DNA from: Streptomyces narbonensis
GTDB taxonomy: Bacteria > Actinomycetota > Actinomycetes > Streptomycetales > Streptomycetaceae
NCBI RefSeq assembly: GCF_014649015.1
Contig: NZ_BMSF01000001.1
Coordinates: forward strand, 496,001 to 560,000
Direction of reading: 5' to 3'
DNA length: 64,000 bases
The notes below the pieces were generated by a model. It made no database searches, had not been told where the DNA came from, and was given only the letters and a program-made list of their open reading frames with translations. The number at the start of each line of letters is the position of its first letter. Position 1 is the first letter of the stretch. Below are positions 27,004 through 37,706 of the stretch, in pieces. The translations under genes were made by a program, and so were the position numbers.

Positions 27004-27990
27004 GTGCGCAGCAAGCCGTACGTCCTCCGACCGCTCCTCCTCGGCGCGCTCCTCGCGTCCCTCGTCTCCCTCGTGTCGCTCGTGCTCCCCGGCGCCGCAC
27101 CGCGGGCCGCCGCCGCCGAGAACGGCGAGTGGGCCGTCTACCCGGCCGCCGCGAAGCCCGGCAGCCGCCCGTACTTCTACCTCTCCGTCGACCCCGGCAC
27201 CTCGCTCACCGAGCGCGTCACCGTCACCAACAAGACGGCCGCCCCGCTCAGCTTCCGGCTGTACGGCGCCGACGCCTACAACACCGACCGGGACGGCGGC
27301 TTCGCCATCCGCACGCAGGCGGAGAAGCAGACCGGCGCAGGTGCCTGGATCAAGCCCCGGCAGACCCGGGTCACCGTCCCGCCGCGCTCCGCCGTCACCG
27401 TCCCGTACACGCTGGCCGTCCCCGCCGACGCCGACCCCGGCGACCACCCCGGCGCCCTCGTCGCCCTCGACGAGCGGATCAGCCCCAGCGGGCAGGGCTC
27501 CGTCGCCGTCGGCGTCCAGCGCGCGGTCGGCGCCCGCGTCTACCTCCGGGTCAACGGCCCTACCGTCCCCGCCCTCGCCGTGGAGGACGTCACCCTCGAC
27601 CAGGACCGGCCGCTCGTCCCCGGCACCGGCACGAGCAGCGCCCTCGTCTCGTACACCCTCCACAACCGGGGCAACGTCACCCTCAACCCCAAGGTCGTCC
27701 TCAAGGCCGAGGGGCTCTTCGGGCGCACGCTCCTCGACCGGGACCTGGCGAAGGTGCCGTCCGAGCTGCTGCCCCGCCAGAAGATCCGGCTCACCGAGCG
27801 GTGGAACGGCTCCCCGCAGTTCGACTGGGGCGACGTGACGCTCACCGCCAGCGCGAAGAACGTGAAGGAGACCGGCACCGTGTCCTTCACGGCCCTGCCC
27901 TGGCTCGCCGGCGGGACCCTCCTCGTCGCGACCGTGACCGGCTTCTTCGGCCTCCGGATGCGCCGCCGCCGGGCCCTGGACGAGGCCTGA
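27004..27990 (+). CDS. DUF916-type (WxL-interacting/peptidoglycan-binding) membrane protein
   Basis: A 328-residue type I membrane protein. The signal peptide (about 1-40) is hydrophobic, ending PRAAAAE. An extracellular region matches the DUF916 pattern (WAVYPAAAKPGSRPYFYLSV, TERVTVTNKTAAPLSFRLYG, PADADPGDHPGALVAL), followed by a second beta domain. A transmembrane helix (PWLAGGTLLVATVTGFFGL) and a basic tail RMRRRRALDEA end the protein. In Firmicutes this family anchors WxL proteins to peptidoglycan or membrane. It starts with GTG and directly precedes era. Confidence 0.8.
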   Translation: MRSKPYVLRPLLLGALLASLVSLVSLVLPGAAPRAAAAENGEWAVYPAAAKPGSRPYFYLSVDPGTSLTERVTVTNKTAAPLSFRLYGADAYNTDRDGGFAIRTQAEKQTGAGAWIKPRQTRVTVPPRSAVTVPYTLAVPADADPGDHPGALVALDERISPSGQGSVAVGVQRAVGARVYLRVNGPTVPALAVEDVTLDQDRPLVPGTGTSSALVSYTLHNRGNVTLNPKVVLKAEGLFGRTLLDRDLAKVPSELLPRQKIRLTERWNGSPQFDWGDVTLTASAKNVKETGTVSFTALPWLAGGTLLVATVTGFFGLRMRRRRALDEA

Positions 27991-28050
27991 GGCGGGCCCC
28001 GGGACGTCCTGAGTGCGTGAGGCGGGCGCTCATCGGGGACAATGGCCCCC

Positions 28051-28992
28051 ATGAGCGCTCGCAACCCTGAAACCGAAGCCGTCCACCGGGCCGGCTTCGC
28101 CTGCTTCGTCGGCCGCCCCAACGCGGGCAAGTCCACCCTCACGAACGCTCTGGTCGGCCAGAAGGTGGCCATCACCTCGAACCGGCCGCAGACCACCCGG
28201 CACACCGTCCGCGGCATCGTGCACCGCCCGGACGCGCAGCTGATCCTGGTCGACACCCCCGGCCTCCACAAGCCGCGCACCCTCCTCGGCGAGCGGCTCA
28301 ACGACGTCGTGCGCACCACCTGGGCCGAGGTCGACGTGATCGGCTTCTGCCTGCCCGCCGACCAGAAGCTCGGCCCCGGCGACAAGTTCATCGTCAAGGA
28401 ACTCGCCGCGATCAAGAAGACCCCGAAGGTCGCGATCATCACCAAGACCGACCTGGTCGACTCCAAGACGCTCGCCGAGCAGCTCATCGCGGTCGACCAG
28501 CTCGGCAAGGAGCTGGGCTTCGAGTGGCAGCAGATCGTCCCGGTCTCGGCCGTCGGCGACAAGCAGGTCCAGCTCGTCGCCGACCTGATCATCCCGCTGC
28601 TGCCCGAGTCCCCGCCGCTCTACCCGGAGGGCGACCTCACGGACGAGCCGGAGCAGGTCATGGTCGCGGAGCTGATCCGCGAGGCCGCGCTCGAAGGCGT
28701 ACGGGACGAGCTGCCGCACTCGATCGCGGTGGTCGTCGAGGAGATGATCCCGCGCGAGAACCGCCCGGCGGACCGGCCGCTGCTCGACATCCACGCCAAC
28801 GTGTATATCGAGCGCCCCAGCCAGAAGGGCATCATCATCGGCCCGAAGGGCAGCCGCCTCAAGGAGGTGGGCATGAAGTCCCGCAAGCACATCGAGGCCC
28901 TGCTCGGCACCCCGGTCTTCCTCGACCTGCACGTGAAGGTCGCGAAGGACTGGCAGCGGGACCCCAAGCAGCTGCGCAAGCTCGGTTTCTGA
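28051..28992 (+). CDS. era: GTPase Era
   Basis: A 313-residue Ras-like GTPase for 16S rRNA/30S maturation. G1 GRPNAGKST is near residue 20, G2 is at TTRHT, G3 DTPGLH, G4 TKTD near 131, and the C-terminal KH domain has [15 protein letters not shown] near 260. The ATG at 28051 starts the family sequence; an ATG three codons upstream is possible. It is usually beside the deaminase-like gene, but here the WxL-like locus separates them. Confidence 0.96.
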   Translation: MSARNPETEAVHRAGFACFVGRPNAGKSTLTNALVGQKVAITSNRPQTTRHTVRGIVHRPDAQLILVDTPGLHKPRTLLGERLNDVVRTTWAEVDVIGFCLPADQKLGPGDKFIVKELAAIKKTPKVAIITKTDLVDSKTLAEQLIAVDQLGKELGFEWQQIVPVSAVGDKQVQLVADLIIPLLPESPPLYPEGDLTDEPEQVMVAELIREAALEGVRDELPHSIAVVVEEMIPRENRPADRPLLDIHANVYIERPSQKGIIIGPKGSRLKEVGMKSRKHIEALLGTPVFLDLHVKVAKDWQRDPKQLRKLGF

Positions 28993-29032
28993 ACCCGTCG
29001 ACTTCCCCCCGGCCGCGTGCCAGCATGACGCG

Positions 29033-30334
29033 GTGACGCAGATCATCAAGGGGGGAAACCTGCCGGTCCCCGGGCAGGTGTGGCGGGTCGCGGTCGTCCG
29101 GCGGGCCGCCGGCGACGGGGTGCCGGAGGTCGACGCCTCCGCGCTGCTCCTGGACGCCGTGGGCAAGGTCAGGGGCGACGGCGACCTGGTCTTCTACAAC
29201 CAGCTCGCGCACGCCTCCGGCGCCGTCCGCCACGTCGGGCAGGTGCGGGACGAGGAGCGGCGCGTCGCCGACTGGCTGGAGATCGACACGGCGCGCGTCG
29301 AGCCCGACGTCCAGCGCATCGCGATCACCGCCTCCTGCGACGAGGGAAGCTTCGGCCAGGTGCCCGGGCTGCTCGTGCGGACGATCAGCGCCGGTACGGG
29401 GGAGCAGCTGGCGCTGTACGAGGTGGACGACGCGACGACGGAGACGGCGTTCGTCCTCGGCGAGTTCTACCGGCGCGACGGCACGTGGAAGTTCCGCGCG
29501 GTGGGCCAGGGGTACGACTCCGGGCTCGTCGGCCTCGCCGAGGACTTCGGCATCGAGGGCAGCGGCCCGGCCGCGGCGCCCGGGCCCGAGTCCCTTGCCG
29601 TCGAGGGCGTGACCGAGCTCCCGGCGCCCGGGCCCGAGCCCGTCGCTGTCGAGGGCGTGACCAAGCTCCCGGCGCCCGAGGTCCTCGCAGCGGCGTCCTC
29701 GTCCCCCGCCGCGCTCTTCGGCAGGGACTTCCCGGAGTACGTCCGGGAGGGCGAGGGCAATCAGGACGTCACCGTCGACGTGCCCCTGCCGCCCGGCATC
29801 CTCCTGATCGACACCGAGCGGCAGGGCGACGGCTACTTCTGTGTCCGGAGGATCGACGAAGAGGGCGAGCCGGGCCCCGGCCACGCGCTGGCCAACACGA
29901 CCCTGACGGACTTCGAGGGCCGGGCGGCGCTGTGGTTCGACGGAAAGGGCCCGCTCTACCTGCGCGTCGACGCCTCGAACCGCAGATGGAAGATCACACT
30001 CCGGCCGGTCGGCGCCGTGGCGGAACTCGGCCGAGGGGCCAAGGGCCGCGGCGCGGACGTGCTGCTCCACACGGGACCCGCCGCCGAGCTCGCCGCCGCC
30101 CTCCGCCCGGTCGGGGACCACGCCTACTTCGAGGTGCGGGGCTACGCGCCGGACTCCCGGGACTGCCACGACTACAAGTCGCTCGCCAACGAGGCCGGCA
30201 AGCGCCCGAAGTCCCTGAGACGGCTGCCGACGGGACCCCTGCTGGTGGCGGTCGGGTCCTCCGAAGGCGACTGGACGCTGGAGGTCCGGCGCCCGAAGGA
30301 GCAGGGGGCCGGCGGGTTCTGGCGCCGCGGGTGA
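29033..30334 (+). CDS. TerD-family protein with C-terminal extension
   Basis: A 433-residue protein starting with GTG. Residues 1-180 are a TerD domain ([73 protein letters not shown]), a Ca-binding fold of the tellurite/stress system. A 16-residue PGPE...AVEGVT...LPA repeat occurs twice in the linker (about 183-214). The C-terminal half (about 230-433) is a different beta-rich region that I do not recognise. It is convergent with the emfourin-like gene. Confidence 0.83.
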   Translation: MTQIIKGGNLPVPGQVWRVAVVRRAAGDGVPEVDASALLLDAVGKVRGDGDLVFYNQLAHASGAVRHVGQVRDEERRVADWLEIDTARVEPDVQRIAITASCDEGSFGQVPGLLVRTISAGTGEQLALYEVDDATTETAFVLGEFYRRDGTWKFRAVGQGYDSGLVGLAEDFGIEGSGPAAAPGPESLAVEGVTELPAPGPEPVAVEGVTKLPAPEVLAAASSSPAALFGRDFPEYVREGEGNQDVTVDVPLPPGILLIDTERQGDGYFCVRRIDEEGEPGPGHALANTTLTDFEGRAALWFDGKGPLYLRVDASNRRWKITLRPVGAVAELGRGAKGRGADVLLHTGPAAELAAALRPVGDHAYFEVRGYAPDSRDCHDYKSLANEAGKRPKSLRRLPTGPLLVAVGSSEGDWTLEVRRPKEQGAGGFWRRG

Positions 30335-30337
30335 CCG

Positions 30338-30589
30338 CTACGCGCCCTCCTTGAGGACCCTCGTCACGAGGGTCCTCTGCGCCTCCGTGAGACGGGGGTC
30401 GCAACAGCGGACCGTGCGGCCGTCGACGGTGATCTCGTACGAGAAACCGTCCGGCACGCCCCGGACGTCACCGTCGCCCTCGGCGAGGACGGTGGCGGCC
30501 AGGGACTCCCACTCGGGGTCCGAGACCTCCACCTCCGCCGACCGCTCGATGCCCGCGAAACCGCCCGTGCGCCGCACTCGAATCCGCAT
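30338..30589 (-). CDS. emfourin-like protealysin inhibitor
   Basis: An 83-residue protein beginning MRIRVRRTGGFAGIERS, with FSYEITVDGRTVRC and a C-terminal TLVTRVLKEGA. This matches the emfourin family of slow, tight protein inhibitors of protealysin-like M4 proteases. It lies 20 bp downstream of the M4 protease gene on the same strand, the linkage known for this pair. It has no signal peptide, as expected if both act in the cytoplasm or leave by a non-Sec route. Confidence 0.85.
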   Translation of the reverse strand: MRIRVRRTGGFAGIERSAEVEVSDPEWESLAATVLAEGDGDVRGVPDGFSYEITVDGRTVRCCDPRLTEAQRTLVTRVLKEGA

Positions 30590-30609
30590 GGGCCCTGTCT
30601 ACCAGCCGG

Positions 30610-31662
30610 TCAGTCGGTGGGCACCCCCACCGCCGCCCAGGCCTTCAGGACGGCCTGGATCTCCTCCCCGTCGCCGTACCGGGCCTTGGCCGCCGCCACC
30701 GTGGCCGCCGCGAACTCCGAGAACCGGGTCTCGGGGGTGAGCGTCCCGCCCGTCATCACGTCGTACCAGACCTGCCCGGGCCGCTCCCAGGCGTTCCCGC
30801 CGAGCTCGGTCGCGAACAGGTAGAAGGCGTGGTTGGGGATGCCCGAGTTGATGTGCACCCCGCCGTTGTCCCGGCTCGTGCGGACGTAGTCGTCCATGTG
30901 GGCGGGCTGCGGGTCCTTGCCGAGGACGTCGTCGTCGTACGCGGTGCCCGGGGCCTTCATCGAGCGCAGGGCCGTGCCCTCCACGTTCGGGTGGAAGAGT
31001 CCCTCGCCGATCAGCCAGTCGGCCCGGTCGGCGCTCTGCCCGAGGGCGTACTGCTTCACGAGCGAGCCGAAGACGTCGGAGACGGACTCGTTGAGCGCGC
31101 CGGACTGGCTGAAGTACTCCAGGTTCGCCGTGTGCTGGGTGAAGCCGTGGGCCAGCTCGTGGCCGATGACGTCCACCGGCAGCGTGAAGTCGAGGAAGAT
31201 CTCGTCGTCGCCGTCGCCGAACACCATCTGCTCGCCGTTCCAGAAGGCGTTGCCGTAGTTCTCGTCGTAGTGGACCGAGGCCCGCAGCGGCAGCCCCGAG
31301 CCGTCGATCGAGTCCCGCCCGAAGGCGTTCAGGAAGAGGTCGAAGGTGGCGCCGAGGCCCGCGTACGCGCGGTTGACGGTGGCGTCGCCGGTCGCCTCCT
31401 CACCCTCGGCGCGGACCCGCGTGCCCGGCAGCTCGGTGCCGCGCTCGCAGTCGTAGACGGTGCGGTGCGGCCGGCCGACGTCCGCCGGGGCGAGCGTCGG
31501 CGCGCTGCCGGGCAGCGGCAGCACCCGGCTCGTCCGGGCCGAGGCGTCCGCGATGAGGGTGCGGCGCGCGGCGGCGGCGACCGCCGGGTTCGAGGAGCGC
31601 GCCAGGTGCTCCAGGAGGTGCGGCGGGACGATCGAGCAGAAGACGGGCGTCTGGGGAGTCAT
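30610..31662 (-). CDS. protealysin-like M4 metallopeptidase
   Basis: A 350-residue thermolysin-family protease without a Sec signal. A short protealysin-type propeptide (about 1-50) begins MTPQTPVFCSIVPPHLLEHL, whose CxIVPP motif is its hallmark. The catalytic zinc site HELAH is at 168-172 and the third ligand is Glu192 in NESVSD. The proton-donor region is HINSGIPNHAFYLFA. ATG 31662 is preferred to a longer frame because it starts exactly at the conserved propeptide. It is cotranscribed with the emfourin-like inhibitor and divergent from leuA. Confidence 0.9.
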   Translation of the reverse strand: MTPQTPVFCSIVPPHLLEHLARSSNPAVAAAARRTLIADASARTSRVLPLPGSAPTLAPADVGRPHRTVYDCERGTELPGTRVRAEGEEATGDATVNRAYAGLGATFDLFLNAFGRDSIDGSGLPLRASVHYDENYGNAFWNGEQMVFGDGDDEIFLDFTLPVDVIGHELAHGFTQHTANLEYFSQSGALNESVSDVFGSLVKQYALGQSADRADWLIGEGLFHPNVEGTALRSMKAPGTAYDDDVLGKDPQPAHMDDYVRTSRDNGGVHINSGIPNHAFYLFATELGGNAWERPGQVWYDVMTGGTLTPETRFSEFAAATVAAAKARYGDGEEIQAVLKAWAAVGVPTD

Positions 31663-31746
31663 CCCAGCAATGTGGCACTGCGTGATGTCACTGTCACGAG
31701 TTGAGACGAGGATTGGCGAAATGGAGTGATACGTCACTGATCAGCC

Positions 31747-31774
31747 TTGACGCGCGGCCCGTCCCGCATACTGA
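31747..31774 (+). promoter_or_regulatory. predicted leuA promoter
   Basis: TTGACG (31747-31752) and TACTGA (31769-31774) are spaced 16 nt apart, 47 bp before the leader peptide start. The match is fair and the position is right for an attenuated leader transcript. Confidence 0.5.
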
Positions 31775-31821
31775 AACAGGACGTCCGTCTCCGACGTCCC
31801 TGGGCTAAGCTGCGGCACATC

Positions 31822-33722
<1,901 letters not shown>

Positions 33723-33753
33723 CACGCTGAGCCGCTGACGCGCTGCACGGCCG

Positions 33754-33792
33754 CTGCCCCGCACCCTTCCTCCCGGAGGGTGCGGGGCAGCT
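33754..33792 (+). terminator. terminator after leuA
   Basis: A perfect 15-bp stem (GCTGCCCCGCACCCT at 33754-33768 with its complement at 33778-33792) and a 9-nt loop, 31 bp after the leuA stop. Confidence 0.9.
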
Positions 33793-33970
33793 TCGTGTGT
33801 GAGCTGCGTCACGGTTTCAGATTCACTTAAGGAAGATCATGGCGTCATGCCGGATTCGGCGTCATATCGGGTGAGTTGACGGCACATCGGGGAATGGCGG
33901 AAGGTCACCTCGTCCCCTCGGACACTCCCCCCACGCGCCCCCTTCGCACCTCCCTGACCTGGAGTTTCGC

Positions 33971-35368
33971 ATGCGCACGACCGCTGCCGTGGCCGCTGTC
34001 CTCGCGGTGACCGGCACCGCCCTCGCCTGGGCCCCCGCCGCCTCCGCCACCCCCGCGACGTCGTGCGCGACGAACCCGCTCGGCACGGCCGGCCTCTTCG
34101 CCGAGTTCGTCGAGAAGGACTCCGTCCGCCACTCCGACTCCGAGGGCGCGGTCGCGGTCGGCGGCGACGCCACCTTCGGCGACCCGAAGCAGCCCTCGGG
34201 CTTCTCGATCGGCCACAAGCTCACCGGCGCCGACCTCGCGAAGCTGCCCGGCGGCCACAGCCTCGTCGTCGGCGGCACCCTGTACGCGAACCAGGTCGTC
34301 CTCGACAACGGCACCGGCATCGCCGGCAAGGTCGTCGACCGCTCCACCCCGGGCCAGGGCTTCGGCGTCGACGGCGACAAGGTCGAGGAGGGCGCCACCC
34401 CGGCCTCCCCGATCGACTTCGCCAAGGAGTTCGCCGACCTGCGCGCGCTCTCCACCGCCTGGGCGGGGATCACGCCGGGCGGCACGGTCGCCGGCGACAA
34501 GGACGCCCAGGGCCTGTTCCTCACCGGCACGGACGCGAAGCTCAACGTCTTCGCGGTGGACGCCGCCGACCTGGAGAAGGTCCGGGCGATCACGCTCAAG
34601 GTCCCGGCCGGCTCCTCCACCCTCGTGAACGTGCTCGGCGCCTCGTACGACATGAACAAGTCGGCCACCTACGGCGTCTACTACCAGGGCGCGGACGGCA
34701 CGGCCCCGGTCATCGACGACTACGTCCTGGCGAGCGAGGACTTCCGGCAGATCCGCTCCAAGCTGCTCTGGAACTTCCCGCAGGCCGAGAGCGTGAAGAA
34801 GAACTACACCTCCTGGCCCGGCACGATCCTCGCGCCGAACGCCAAGGTCGAGATGGGCGGGGCGAACATCGGCCCCGGGCACGTCAACGGCTCGGTCGTC
34901 GCCGAGGAGCTCGTCACCGTCCCCGGCGCCGAGACCCACCAGATGAACTTCGCCGGCTGCCTCCCGAAGGAGACCACGCCCGGCCCCGTCGTCACCCCCG
35001 AGCCGCCCGCGCCGACCGAGACGCCCGTCCCCACGCCGCCCGCGACTCCCGAGCCGACCCCGAGCGAGGGCGGCGGGACGCCCACGGCCCCCGCGACCCC
35101 GGGCGCCTCGCAGACCCCCGGGACCTCCGCCTCCCCGTCGACGCCCGCAGGCACCCCCGAGGCCCCGGGCACCGCCGCCACCCCGGGGACGCCGGGCGAG
35201 GCGACCACCGCCCCGGCCTCGACCCCGGCGCCGTCCGCCACCCCGGAGGGTGATCTCGCGACGACCGGTTCGGCCATCGGACCCGGGACGATCGGTGCCG
35301 CCGTGGCCGCCGTCCTCGTCGGCGGAGGCTTCCTGGCCTTCGCAAAGCGTCGTCGCCGCGCCTCCTGA
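33971..35368 (+). CDS. choice-of-anchor A surface protein, sortase-anchored
   Basis: A 465-residue surface protein. The signal peptide (about 1-26) ends ASA. A choice-of-anchor A domain follows (about 35-330; LFAEFVEKDSVRHSDSEGAV, TILAPNAKVEMGGANIGPGH, VNGSVVAEELVTV). About 90 residues of Pro/Thr/Glu-rich stalk lead to the sorting signal LATTG near residue 427, a hydrophobic helix (GTIGAAVAAVLVGGGFLAF) and the tail KRRRRAS. LAxTG is the motif used by class E sortases in Streptomyces. The direct-repeat region GGCGTCAT upstream (33841-33870) may be regulatory. Confidence 0.87.
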   Translation: MRTTAAVAAVLAVTGTALAWAPAASATPATSCATNPLGTAGLFAEFVEKDSVRHSDSEGAVAVGGDATFGDPKQPSGFSIGHKLTGADLAKLPGGHSLVVGGTLYANQVVLDNGTGIAGKVVDRSTPGQGFGVDGDKVEEGATPASPIDFAKEFADLRALSTAWAGITPGGTVAGDKDAQGLFLTGTDAKLNVFAVDAADLEKVRAITLKVPAGSSTLVNVLGASYDMNKSATYGVYYQGADGTAPVIDDYVLASEDFRQIRSKLLWNFPQAESVKKNYTSWPGTILAPNAKVEMGGANIGPGHVNGSVVAEELVTVPGAETHQMNFAGCLPKETTPGPVVTPEPPAPTETPVPTPPATPEPTPSEGGGTPTAPATPGASQTPGTSASPSTPAGTPEAPGTAATPGTPGEATTAPASTPAPSATPEGDLATTGSAIGPGTIGAAVAAVLVGGGFLAFAKRRRRAS

Positions 35369-35499
35369 GGCCGCTCGGACGGTGTCGTGTCTCGGCCATC
35401 TCCACGGCGATCTGCTGACGGGGTGCTGACGCCACATCAAGGATGTGGCTAACATCACGCCAACGCCGGCAGTGCAGCCGGGCCGTTGAGGAGGTGCGT

Positions 35500-36192
35500 G
35501 TGCGGTCTGCCCGGAATTCACGTGGTGGGAAAGTGGGCGTCTGCGGAATCCGCACCTCCTGGAACACGGTCGGAGACGGCGAGTTCTTCTGCGAGGAGTG
35601 CGGCGGCGACCGGAACTACCGGCGCCGCACCGGCCGCCGCAGATTCGCCGTCCTGGGCGTCCCGGTCCTGCCCAGGGGCTGTACGGGCCCCGTCGTCGAG
35701 TGCGCGGCCTGTCACACGCACTTCGGTACGGAGGTCCTCGACCGCCCGACGACGAGCCGCTTCTCCGCCATGCTCCGGGACGGCGTGCACACCGTCGCCC
35801 TGGCCGTGCTCGCGGCCGGCGGTACGGATTCCCGCGCGGTCCTCGACCGGGCCGTGAGCGCGGTCCGGTCCGCCGGCTTCGCCGAGTGCACGGCCGTCCA
35901 GCTCGTCGACCTCGTCGAGGCCCTGGAGGCCGACACCGGCCGCTTCATGCCCGAGGTGAACCCCGAGGGCAGTCTCCTCGCGATCGAGCTCCACGAGGCC
36001 CTGGAGCCGCTCACTCCGCACCTGGCGCCCGCCGGGCGGGAGTCGATCCTGCTCCAGGCCGCCCGGATCGCCCTCGCCGACGGCGTCTACAGCCCGACCG
36101 AGATGGAGGTCCTCGGGACCGTCGGGAACGCGCTCTCGCTCGCGCCCGACGACACCGTCCGCCTCCTCGCCTCGGCCCGGACGGTGCCGTAG
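35500..36192 (+). CDS. zinc-ribbon plus TerB-family protein
   Basis: A 230-residue protein. The N-terminal zinc-ribbon-like part has CEECGGD and CAACHTHFG pairs (about 28-80). The helical C-terminal region (about 95-230) resembles TerB/tellurite-resistance domains (ILLQAARIALADGVYSPTEMEVL). GTG 35500 is chosen because GAGGAGG ends five bases upstream; in-frame GTG codons nearby are possible. Its function is probably stress- or membrane-associated, like the TerD gene 5 kb upstream. It is convergent with the FAD oxidoreductase, 14 bp apart. Confidence 0.78.
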   Translation: MRSARNSRGGKVGVCGIRTSWNTVGDGEFFCEECGGDRNYRRRTGRRRFAVLGVPVLPRGCTGPVVECAACHTHFGTEVLDRPTTSRFSAMLRDGVHTVALAVLAAGGTDSRAVLDRAVSAVRSAGFAECTAVQLVDLVEALEADTGRFMPEVNPEGSLLAIELHEALEPLTPHLAPAGRESILLQAARIALADGVYSPTEMEVLGTVGNALSLAPDDTVRLLASARTVP

Positions 36193-36206
36193 GGACCCCG
36201 TCGTCC

Positions 36207-37580
36207 TCAGGGCGCGATGTTCTGGTTGAGCCGGAACACGTTGTCGGGGTCGTACCGGCGCTTGACCGCGCGCAGCCGGTCGAAGTTCTGCCGGTAGTTG
36301 ACCCGGACCCGGTCCTGGTCGTCGGTGTCCATGAAGTTCACGTACCCGCCCTCCTCGGTGTGCGGGCGCAGCGCCTTGTCGTAGGCACGGGTCCAGGCGA
36401 TGTTCGCCTCCGCGTCCGCCACGCCGGTCGACCAGGTCGCGCCGATGGAGTGCGAGAAGACGGCGTCCCGGTAGGCGAACGCGGTCTCCTCCGGCCCCAC
36501 CTCGTGGCAGGCCCCGTCGATCGGGAAGATCGCGGTGTCCGACTCCATCGACGGCATCGTCCCGCCGTACTCCATGTGCGCGTCGATCGCGCCGTCCGTG
36601 AGGTCGCGGCTGAAGTTGCCCTTCCAGTAGTGGAAGAGCCCCGGCGGCAGCTGCTCGTCGAAGAGGGTGTTGATCACCGGGTAGGGCATCCGCTCCATGA
36701 ACCGGCCGACGACCGGGCCGAGCCCGTCGAGCCGGGCGAGGACCTTCTCGTCGTCCGCCGCCGGGCCGCTGAAGCAGGTGAACGCGGCGCAGATCGGGCG
36801 GCCGTGCCAGCGCTCCGGCAGGAACGGTTCCTCGGGGCCGAGGGCGATCACCAGGATCGTGTTGAGCTCGACCGGCGCGTCCTCGATCATCCGCTGCCAG
36901 CCGCGGACCACGTCCGGGCCGAGCGGGTAGCAGGTCAGGCCGGCGAAGACGTCCGAGACCGGGTGCAGCCGGTATGCGAGCGAGACGGCGACCCCGAAGT
37001 TCCCGCCACCGCCGCGCAGCGCCCAGAAGAGGTCCGGATGCCGCTCCGCGTCGCAGGAGACGAGCGTGCCCTCGGCGGTCACGACGTCCGCGGCGATCAG
37101 GTTGTCGCAGCTCAGCCCGCAGCGGCGGGCCAGATGCCCCATGCCGCCGCCGAGCGTCAGACCGCCGACGCCGGTCGTCGACACGACCCCGCCGGTGGTG
37201 GCCAGCCCGAAGGCGTGGGTGGCGTGGTTGAAGTCGCCCCAGGTGGCCCCGCCCTCGGCCCGGGCCGTACGGGCCTCCGGATCGACCCGTACGCCCCTCA
37301 TGCGGGACAGGTCGACCACGAGGCCGTCGTCCACGGTGCCGAACCCGGCGACCGAGTGGGAGCCGCCGCGCACGGCGAGCGGGAGGGAGTGCTCCCGGGC
37401 GTACAGCACCGCGGCCATGACGTCGCCGGCGTCCACGGCGTGGACGACGACGGCCGGGCGGCGGTCGTGCAGGGCGTTGTAGACCCGGCGGGACTCGTCG
37501 TACGAGGGGTCGCCGCGGGTCACGACGGTGCCGCGCACGGCACCGCGGAGCGTGTCCAGGAGGGGGGCTGTGGTGGTCAT
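36207..37580 (-). CDS. FAD-linked oxidoreductase (BBE-type)
   Basis: A 457-residue flavoprotein of the berberine-bridge/PCMH family. The FAD-binding domain has VRGGSHSVAGFG (the His that usually links FAD, near residue 72) and TTGVGGLTLGGGMGHL. The C-terminal BBE segment is VNYRQNFDRLRAVKRRYDPDNVF with the FRLNQNI end. The position of the second covalent Cys in bicovalent members reads TTGVGG here, so single His linkage is likely. The substrate is unknown. It is monocistronic, ahead of nothing on its strand. Confidence 0.88.
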   Translation of the reverse strand: MTTTAPLLDTLRGAVRGTVVTRGDPSYDESRRVYNALHDRRPAVVVHAVDAGDVMAAVLYAREHSLPLAVRGGSHSVAGFGTVDDGLVVDLSRMRGVRVDPEARTARAEGGATWGDFNHATHAFGLATTGGVVSTTGVGGLTLGGGMGHLARRCGLSCDNLIAADVVTAEGTLVSCDAERHPDLFWALRGGGGNFGVAVSLAYRLHPVSDVFAGLTCYPLGPDVVRGWQRMIEDAPVELNTILVIALGPEEPFLPERWHGRPICAAFTCFSGPAADDEKVLARLDGLGPVVGRFMERMPYPVINTLFDEQLPPGLFHYWKGNFSRDLTDGAIDAHMEYGGTMPSMESDTAIFPIDGACHEVGPEETAFAYRDAVFSHSIGATWSTGVADAEANIAWTRAYDKALRPHTEEGGYVNFMDTDDQDRVRVNYRQNFDRLRAVKRRYDPDNVFRLNQNIAP

Positions 37581-37706
37581 GGTTCCGGTGTAGCCCGGGG
37601 GAGCGGTGCGGGGCATCGCCCGAACCGCCCATGTGGGGCGGTGGGCGGGCGTGGGCCGTTCGCACCAGTCGGCACCGGGGGCCCCGTCCGTGCGGGGCGA
37701 AGCCGG

